A DNA stretch of 11,909 nucleotides from Chitinophagia bacterium. GTDB taxonomy: Bacteria > Bacteroidota > Bacteroidia > Chitinophagales > Chitinophagaceae. The notes beneath the pieces are model-generated. The model had not been told where the DNA came from, made no database searches, and saw nothing but the letters and a program-made list of their open reading frames with translations. Positions 7,999 to 11,909 of this stretch are shown here, one piece after another. The stretch's first letter is position 1. Each line of letters opens with the position of its first letter. Location: assembly GCA_010021705.1 (NCBI GenBank), contig RGMU01000026.1, positions 1-11,909 on the forward strand. The letters run 5' to 3'. A program made the translations under genes and the position numbers.

Positions 7999-8436
7999 TT
8001 AAGAAATACCGGTATGTCCAAACCCTGCTTGCTGCCTTTCTGTGGTGGCAAGTTCTGATACAGGCTCCCATGTAAGGCGCGCAACGGGTGCGACTACCAA
8101 CTGGGCTATCCTGTCTCCGTTGTTAATGGTTTGAGTTTGCGTGGAAAGGTTAATGATAGGAATTTTCAGTTCACCGCGGTAGTCGCTGTCTATGGTGCCG
8201 GGGGTGTTTACAAGGGTTATTCCCTGCTTTAGGGCTATACCACTGCGGGGGCGCACCTGCCCTTCATAGCCTTGTGGTATGGCTATAAAGATACCGGTAG
8301 GTATTAACAACCGCTCAAACGGTTGCAATATAACTGCTTCGCTAAGCCATGCCCTTAAATCTAATCCCGATGCGCCAGCACTGTGGTATTCCGGCAGTGG
8401 GTGCGGGGAATGGTTTACTATCGGTATTTTAAGCAT
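7999..8436 (-). CDS. dut: dUTP diphosphatase (dUTPase)
   Basis: A 145-residue trimeric-type dUTPase, the usual length. It hydrolyses dUTP to dUMP and pyrophosphate, keeping uracil out of DNA and supplying dUMP for thymidylate. All five motifs are recognisable: motif 1 at 20-30 (AGASGLDLRAW), motif 2 at 62-70 (RPRSGIALK), motif 3 at 77-89 (NTPGTIDSDYRGE, with the catalytic Asp), motif 4 at 107-118 (GDRIAQLVVAPV) and motif 5 at 134-143 (RQQAGFGHTG). Motif 5 departs from the common RGxGGFGSTG at two glycines. It is the first gene of the minus-strand operon with the nucleotidyltransferase, TPR protein and DUF4292 lipoprotein. A -7 element at 8454-8447 implies a leader of under about 10 bases before the ATG. 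Confidence 0.95.
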   Translation of the reverse strand: MLKIPIVNHSPHPLPEYHSAGASGLDLRAWLSEAVILQPFERLLIPTGIFIAIPQGYEGQVRPRSGIALKQGITLVNTPGTIDSDYRGELKIPIINLSTQTQTINNGDRIAQLVVAPVARLTWEPVSELATTERQQAGFGHTGIS

Positions 8437-8446
8437 AAAAACAGCG

Positions 8447-8454
8447 CAAAGGTA
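8447..8454 (-). promoter_or_regulatory. Bacteroidota -7 element (TACCTTTG) upstream of dut
   Basis: An exact match to TAnnTTTG, 10 bases before the dut ATG at 8436. No TTG lies at the usual 17-23 base spacing upstream; the only nearby one is 11 bases away, so the -33 part is weak or missing. It would start transcription around 8443 and give a near-leaderless mRNA for the dut operon. Confidence 0.55.
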
Positions 8455-8490
8455 AAAAGATTAGCCAAAAAATGGAATATGCTTTTCACT

Positions 8491-9255
8491 TTATGCGCCC
8501 CGCTCATCGTTAGCTTGTTTAACGGCTAATGCCATTTCTTTTATCAGGCTACTGTCTTTCTCTATGGCATTGCCCGCTACTATCAGGTTGGCACCCGCCA
8601 TTGCATTTTCATACATTTTTTCAGGGGTATGTATGCCTCCGCCTACAATAAGCGGAATGTTTATATTTTGGCTAACGGCTTTAATCATGGGTAAAGAAAC
8701 CGGTTGCGCAGCTCCGCTTCCGGCATCCATATATATAATGTGTTTACCTTGCAGTTCTGCTGCCCATGCGGTGCAGACTGCAATTTCAGGCTTATGAGCC
8801 GGAATGGGCAGGGAATGGCTAATATAAGACACGGTAGTAGATATACCCCCATCAATCAGCATATAGCCGGTGGAAATTACTTCCAACCCGCTTGCCTTTA
8901 CTGCCGGTGCAGATATTACGTGTTGCCCAATCAGCAGGTCGGCATTGCGGCTTGAAATCAGGCTAAGATAAAGCAAGCCATCAGCTAAAGGCGTAACTTG
9001 AGAAGGGCTGCCAGGGAACAACAATATAGGAGCGTTGCACGCGGCTCTAAAAGCCCTTATGCAGGCTTCCATTTGGTGTACCATAAGCAAGCTACCGCCT
9101 ATAAACAGATAGTCAACGCCATGTTGGCGGCATAGCTCGGCAAGCTCTGTCATGCCGTGTACCGTTATTTTATCAGGGTCGGCTAACACCACAAATGCCG
9201 TCTTATTGGTGGCTTTGAGGTGGCTGAATTGTTGATATAAGTGCTGTTTTTTCAA
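8491..9255 (-). CDS. Geranylgeranylglyceryl-phosphate synthase family (GGGPS/PcrB-like)
   Basis: A 254-residue TIM-barrel prenyltransferase that joins a polyprenyl diphosphate to sn-glycerol-1-phosphate, the first ether-lipid step known from archaea and also present in Bacteroidota. Visible motifs: ADPDK 25-29, FIGGS 51-55, LFPGSPSQ 79-86, SRNADLLIGQH 102-112, STGYMLIDGG 128-137, YMDAGSGA 175-182, VGGGIHTPEKM 204-214 and AGNAIEKD 227-234. The GGG and GN loops are the phosphate-binding sites of the family. The start is uncertain: there is no in-frame ATG at the N-terminus. A GTG at 9285 lies upstream of the -7 element, so I prefer the TTG at 9255, giving MKKQHLYQQF, which fits family N-termini. 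The physiological product in these bacteria is not settled. It is separated from dut by 54 bases and divergent from rbfA. Confidence 0.85.
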   Translation of the reverse strand: MKKQHLYQQFSHLKATNKTAFVVLADPDKITVHGMTELAELCRQHGVDYLFIGGSLLMVHQMEACIRAFRAACNAPILLFPGSPSQVTPLADGLLYLSLISSRNADLLIGQHVISAPAVKASGLEVISTGYMLIDGGISTTVSYISHSLPIPAHKPEIAVCTAWAAELQGKHIIYMDAGSGAAQPVSLPMIKAVSQNINIPLIVGGGIHTPEKMYENAMAGANLIVAGNAIEKDSSLIKEMALAVKQANDERGA

Positions 9256-9273
9256 TGGGCATACTTTAAAGTG

Positions 9274-9281
9274 CAAAGGTA
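9274..9281 (-). promoter_or_regulatory. Bacteroidota -7 element (TACCTTTG) upstream of the GGGPS gene
   Basis: An exact TAnnTTTG reading leftward. The -33 region is AT-rich without a clear TTG at normal spacing. It predicts transcription from about 9270, downstream of the GTG at 9285, and so decides in favour of the TTG start at 9255. Confidence 0.5.
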
Positions 9282-9350
9282 ACACCCAATAAGTTAAAAT
9301 AATTTAATTTTTTATTAATAACAATGCCATTCAGCTTATTCATGCAATAG

Positions 9351-9381
9351 TTGGCTGCCTTTAAATTATGTGCTATCTTTG
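9351..9381 (+). promoter_or_regulatory. Bacteroidota promoter of rbfA (TTG-N20-TATCTTTG)
   Basis: A -33 TTG at 9351-9353 and an exact -7 element TATCTTTG at 9374-9381 with 20-base spacing, inside the 17-23 range known for Bacteroidota. Predicted start is about 9385, leaving a leader of roughly 9 bases (T-rich, no Shine-Dalgarno) before the rbfA ATG at 9394. This places the TTG codon at 9370 upstream of the transcript. Confidence 0.7.
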
Positions 9382-9393
9382 ATATTTTTTACT

Positions 9394-9786
9394 ATGGAAG
9401 AGAGCAAACGACAAAAGCAGGTGGCGCAGCTTATTGCAAGCGAATTAAGCACTGTGTTTATGCGTGAACAGATAAACATTATTGAAGGTGGCATGGTGTC
9501 TATCAGCAAAGTGCAGATTACACCTGACTTATTAGAGGCGCGGATTTACCTTAGCTTTTATAATATTCAAGATAATGTTGCGTTGTTGAAATATATTGTT
9601 AGCCGCACCGGCGAGTGGCGTAATGCCATTGGGCAACAGTTGCGGTTTCAGCTAAGGCGCATCCCCACATTGTATTTCTACATAGATGATACAATAGACC
9701 ATCTATTTAAGATGGATGCCCTTTTTAAGCAAATTGAAAACGAAAGAAAGCAATTTGAACAAACGGACAACACCCCCTCATCTTAG
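9394..9786 (+). CDS. rbfA: 30S ribosome-binding factor RbfA
   Basis: A 130-residue KH-like protein that binds the immature 30S subunit and helps 16S rRNA 5'-end maturation, also important in the cold. The family pattern is clear: MEESKRQKQVAQLIASELS at the N-terminus, then VSISKVQITPDLLEARIYLSF (35-55) and the C-terminal LRRIPTLYFYIDDTIDHLF (87-105) followed by an amphipathic helix. Length is normal. The ATG at 9394 is used because the in-frame TTG at 9370 lies within the promoter. It is followed after 6 bases by the LolC/E-like permease, a pairing I recall as common in Bacteroidota, so the two are probably cotranscribed. Confidence 0.93.
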   Translation: MEESKRQKQVAQLIASELSTVFMREQINIIEGGMVSISKVQITPDLLEARIYLSFYNIQDNVALLKYIVSRTGEWRNAIGQQLRFQLRRIPTLYFYIDDTIDHLFKMDALFKQIENERKQFEQTDNTPSS

Positions 9787-9792
9787 CCATAC

Positions 9793-11037
9793 ATGACCCT
9801 TTTGCCTGCGTGGCTGATTGCCATGCGCTATTTTCGCCATACCCAATATACCAATGCCGTAAACCTGCTATCGCGCATTGCTATAGTTGCCATTGCGGTG
9901 GGTACGGCGGCTATGTTTATTATATTTTCTGTTTTTAACGGGTTTGACGTATTAGTCAAAAAAATATATTCCTCTTTCAATCCTGAAATTAGAATCGCAG
10001 CCGCTTCCGGCAAGTTTTTTGCTGTGGATTCAGCTATGGTTAACCGTGTTAAGGCAATACCCGGCATTGCAGCATTAAGCATTTCTATTGAAGATAATGT
10101 GCTGTTGGCAGATAACAATAGCTTAGAAAACGGCAAAAACAGCCGTCAAAAAATAGCCGTTTTAAAAGGTATTGACAGTAGTTACTTTAACGTAAACCCC
10201 ATCACCGACTCCATTGAGGGTGAAAAGAACGTGGGCACGCGGGGTGGCGTACCCACTGCCATTGTTGGCAAGCAAATAGCCTATTTTTTGGCTACAGATT
10301 ACAAGAATAATTTTAGCTTTATCAGCTGCTATTACATTAATCCTAATGTTTCACCTGATGCGCTTCATGCTACTGACGCGTTTAACGTTTTACAAGTACA
10401 TCCCGCAGGTTTGTTTGAAATAGGGGGCGAACCTGACGATAAATACATTTTAGCTCCCCTGTCCGCAGTGCAATCGCTATTAGGGCAGCAAGGCAAGTGT
10501 AGCTACATGGAAATTAGCTTAGTAGCAGGGGCAGATGCAGCTTCCATTGCAGCGCAAATAAGCCATATTATAGGTAACAAATATACAGTAGAAACGCGCT
10601 TGCAGCAAAATAAGACTATCTATACCATGCTAAATGGCGAAAAGTGGGCAATGTATTTAATACTGTCGTTTGTGCTACTAATAGCATCCTTTACCATGAT
10701 AGGGGCACTAACCATGCTGGTGTTGGAGAAAAAGCGGGACATTACCATATTGCAAGCTATGGGTGCCACACAGCGTACTATTGCCCTTATTTTTTTGATG
10801 GAGGGAATGCTGTGGGCTGTTGCGGGAGCAGTGCTGGGGCTGTTGTTAGGGGCGTGCATTGCCGGGGCGCAGCAATATTGGGGCATTATAAAGCTCGGAG
10901 GCTCGTTTGTGGTAGAAAGTTACCCCGTTAAAATGCTGTTTACCGATGCTCTTTTAATAGCCGTTACCATGCTTGCATTAGGCATTTTAGCTTCGGCTTA
11001 TCCGGCATATAGTGTGGCAAAAAGCCGTAAATCATAA
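9793..11037 (+). CDS. ABC transporter permease, FtsX/LolC-LolE-like
   Basis: A 414-residue inner-membrane permease of the MacB/FtsX type. TM1 is at ~28-50, a large periplasmic domain at ~51-283, and three helices at ~285-311, 330-358 and 380-405. The cytoplasmic stretch LEKKRDITILQAMGAT (311-325) is the conserved coupling segment that contacts the ATPase. Topology and size match LolC/LolE, which extract lipoproteins from the inner membrane for transfer to the outer membrane; MacB-type or FtsX-type roles remain possible. No ATPase subunit is encoded in this window, so its partner (LolD-like) must lie elsewhere. The ATG lies 6 bases after the rbfA stop, without a clear Shine-Dalgarno. The gene ends at the hairpin at 11042-11068. 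Confidence 0.85.
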   Translation: MTLLPAWLIAMRYFRHTQYTNAVNLLSRIAIVAIAVGTAAMFIIFSVFNGFDVLVKKIYSSFNPEIRIAAASGKFFAVDSAMVNRVKAIPGIAALSISIEDNVLLADNNSLENGKNSRQKIAVLKGIDSSYFNVNPITDSIEGEKNVGTRGGVPTAIVGKQIAYFLATDYKNNFSFISCYYINPNVSPDALHATDAFNVLQVHPAGLFEIGGEPDDKYILAPLSAVQSLLGQQGKCSYMEISLVAGADAASIAAQISHIIGNKYTVETRLQQNKTIYTMLNGEKWAMYLILSFVLLIASFTMIGALTMLVLEKKRDITILQAMGATQRTIALIFLMEGMLWAVAGAVLGLLLGACIAGAQQYWGIIKLGGSFVVESYPVKMLFTDALLIAVTMLALGILASAYPAYSVAKSRKS

Positions 11038-11068
11038 AAAAAAGTGCACTCCGGGAATGAGTGCACTT
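11036..11068 (-). terminator. Hairpin terminator shared by tRNA-Phe and the permease gene
   Basis: A perfect 9-bp inverted repeat AAGTGCACT / AGTGCACTT (arms 11042-11050 and 11060-11068, 9-base loop) between two convergent units. Read leftward it is followed by eight T residues (complement of 11036-11043), an excellent terminator for the tRNA transcript. Read rightward the tail is cgttaattttt, a weaker T tract, so it may work in both directions. Confidence 0.85.
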
Positions 11069-11083
11069 CGTTAATTTTTCCGG

Positions 11084-11156
11084 TGGTGTGAGCCGGGATC
11101 GAACCGGCGACACAAGGATTTTCAGTCCTTTGCTCTACCTACTGAGCTACCGCACC
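11084..11156 (-). tRNA. tRNA-Phe(GAA)
   Basis: A 73-base cloverleaf on the minus strand. The D arm is GCUC/GAGC, the anticodon stem AAGGA/UCCUU with loop CUGAAAA (anticodon GAA at 11123-11121), the variable loop GUGUC and the T arm GCCGG-UUCGAUC-CCGGC. The acceptor stem GGUGCGG/UCACACC pairs except for a C5-A68 mismatch and a G7-U66 wobble. The discriminator is A73; the next bases are CCG, so CCA is not fully encoded and must be added. A strong promoter lies just upstream and a terminator just downstream, so it is a single-gene unit. Confidence 0.95.
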
Positions 11157-11160
11157 ATAC

Positions 11161-11179
11161 CTCCCAAATAGTTTGGGAG
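11161..11179. promoter_or_regulatory. 19-base palindrome in the tRNA-Phe leader
   Basis: CTCCCAAA-TAG-TTTGGGAG, perfect 8-bp arms with a 3-base spacer, between the promoter and the tRNA 5' end. No T tract follows on either strand, so it is not an intrinsic terminator. It could be an operator or a hairpin at the 5' end of the tRNA precursor; both are inferences. Confidence 0.6.
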
Positions 11180-11181
11180 CG

Positions 11182-11213
11182 CAAAGATAATACAAATATT
11201 CGTATTACCAAAA
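11182..11213 (-). promoter_or_regulatory. Bacteroidota promoter of tRNA-Phe (TTTTG-N19-TATCTTTG)
   Basis: The -33 TTTTG (TTG at 11211-11209) and the exact -7 element TATCTTTG (11189-11182) have 19-base spacing, a consensus Bacteroidota housekeeping promoter. Transcription is predicted to begin near 11178, about 22 bases before the mature tRNA. Confidence 0.75.
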
Positions 11214-11222
11214 TTTATCCCA

Positions 11223-11369
11223 CTAATTTTTCACCAACTGCACCACTTTCACGCCTGTTGTGCCATACACTTTTACAAAGTAAATGCCTCCCGGTGGGGC
11301 TGCAATGCTTATCGGCTGTTCTTCGGTGGTAGCTTGAGTGCTGTAAGGTTCGCTATTAATTCCTTCATC
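11223..11369 (-). pseudogene. Orphan 3' remnant of a T9SS type A cargo gene (sorting-domain stub)
   Basis: The minus strand holds 48 codons closed by a TAG at 11225-11223. The end reads ISIAAPPGGIYFVKVYG then TTGVKVVQLVKN, which is the typical last half of a type A T9SS sorting domain (GIYFVKV...GV...K-N). The frame is opened by a TAA at 11372-11370 and has no start codon, no YPNP-like beginning of the domain and no cargo body. I read it as the surviving tail of a degraded or replaced cargo gene. The alternative, that it joins in frame to the sequence upstream through a nonsense codon, is possible because both share one frame. Confidence 0.6.
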
Positions 11370-11534
11370 TTATCTTTTAAATTCCCCAAATATGTCATAG
11401 TCATAAGTTATTTTATATTTTTCCTCAAGTAACCCATTGTATAGAACATGGGCAAAGCATTTTTTTCTCATTTCTTCTGTGCTCCAATCAACACCATCAA
11501 ATGATTGGGGTATCACGGATTTATCTGTAAACCC
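11370..11534 (-). pseudogene. Shifted-frame continuation of the 11893 gene
   Basis: In the -1 frame relative to the preceding ORF, an open stretch reads GFTDKSVIPQSFDGVDWS, then an EEMRKKCFAHVLYNG-like helix, and ends YDYDIFGEFKR at the TAA at 11372-11370. The composition looks like genuine protein. This frame is closed upstream by a TAG at 11555-11553, so the two frames overlap by only about 13 codons, as a single indel would give. Adding one base restores a 174-residue protein from 11893 to 11370. Confidence 0.5.
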
Positions 11535-11893
11535 CACACATGCATAGCGTCTCTATATCTAATCTTAGATGCTTTATCCCTTACAAAATCCATTATTTTA
11601 TTAGCAACTCCGGTAGTATCTAAAGGTAAATTTATGTATAAGCCATAATAGTACCAATTCATATTCCAACGCCCTTCGGATTTAACCTCGTAAAAAGTAA
11701 TTACTTCTAGGTTTACTGAGGGTTCGTGATTTACAGATGGTTGACTGTTTGCAGGAGGAGAAACAGATAAATCCTCCACGTAAGCTGGTGATAGTAGTAA
11801 TAACATGCCCGATAGAAGGTATGAGACAAATAAAACTTTTCGGAATTGACCTTTCTCTTTGATACTTTTAAAGGATTTACCCAAAATCGGCAT
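11513..11893 (-). CDS. Small predicted secreted protein, unrecognised, probably frameshifted
   Basis: A 126-residue frame starting with ATG at 11893. The N-terminus is a basic region (residues 5-19) followed by a hydrophobic segment (~20-36, VLFVSYLLSGMLLLLSPA), consistent with a signal peptide or membrane anchor. A Pro/Ser-rich stretch with a short PSVN repeat follows (52-62), then a mixed alpha/beta region rich in Trp and Tyr (NMNWYYYGLYINL). I recognise no family. The last residues (WGLQINP) look like readthrough after a frameshift; the sensible continuation lies in the -1 frame to 11370. Composition is more AT-rich than the neighbouring genes, which may mean acquisition. No stop precedes the ATG in the 16 bases left of the window, so the true start could lie further upstream. 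Confidence 0.5.
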   Translation of the reverse strand: MPILGKSFKSIKEKGQFRKVLFVSYLLSGMLLLLSPAYVEDLSVSPPANSQPSVNHEPSVNLEVITFYEVKSEGRWNMNWYYYGLYINLPLDTTGVANKIMDFVRDKASKIRYRDAMHVWGLQINP

Positions 11894-11909
11894 TTTTTTA
11901 CTAAACGAA

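Noticed and set aside
7959..8084. 42-codon N-terminal extension of the nucleotidyltransferase
   Set aside because: It starts at TTG, overlaps dut in another frame, and precedes the expected family start MNIIIPMAGMG.
9370..9393. Eight-codon extension of RbfA from a TTG codon
   Set aside because: It covers the -7 element at 9374-9381, so it would not be transcribed; the ATG at 9394 gives the usual RbfA start.
11161..11179. Palindrome considered as an intrinsic terminator
   Set aside because: No T tract follows on either strand, and it lies between a promoter and its tRNA.

Overview
The window reads as chromosomal DNA from a member of the Bacteroidota, most likely a Chitinophagales/Sphingobacteriales-type lineage. 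The first gene encodes a very long secreted protein with PKD domains and a gliding-motility-type (T9SS type B) C-terminal sorting domain. Exact Bacteroidota -7 promoter elements (TAnnTTTG) precede several genes. There is also a DUF4292 lipoprotein, a Bacteroidota-type geranylgeranylglyceryl-phosphate synthase and a remnant of a T9SS type A sorting domain. These assignments come from reading protein motifs, not from a database search.

Layout: (1) 28-3267 (+) is a 1079-residue T9SS cargo protein, closed by a strong hairpin terminator at 3292-3327. (2) 3373-4632 (+) is a 12-TM MFS exporter-like protein, convergent with the next block. (3) On the minus strand, dut (8436-7999), a sugar-phosphate nucleotidyltransferase with a left-handed beta-helix tail (7958-6954), a secreted TPR protein (6984-5542) and a DUF4292 lipoprotein (5549-4650) form a tight operon; the last three genes overlap one another. 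(4) A GGGP/PcrB-type prenyltransferase (9255-8491, -) and rbfA (9394-9786, +) are divergent. rbfA is followed after 6 nt by a LolC/E-FtsX-like ABC permease (9793-11037, +). (5) A bidirectional-looking hairpin separates the permease from tRNA-Phe(GAA) on the minus strand, which has an excellent Bacteroidota promoter and a 19-bp palindrome in its leader. (6) The last 700 bases look eroded: an orphan C-terminal stub of a T9SS type A cargo protein, then an unrecognised small secreted protein whose reading frame is broken once near 11530.

Functionally the window mixes housekeeping (dut, rbfA, tRNA-Phe) with envelope functions. The DUF4292 lipoprotein and the LolC/E-like permease both plausibly belong to outer-membrane lipoprotein handling, and the nucleotidyltransferase may supply an activated sugar for surface polymers. 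I see no CRISPR array, insertion sequence, phage module or obvious new defence system. The most interesting signals are the covarying cysteines in the four-repeat array of the first protein, the near-leaderless promoters, the palindrome in the tRNA leader, and the broken frame beside the T9SS stub.
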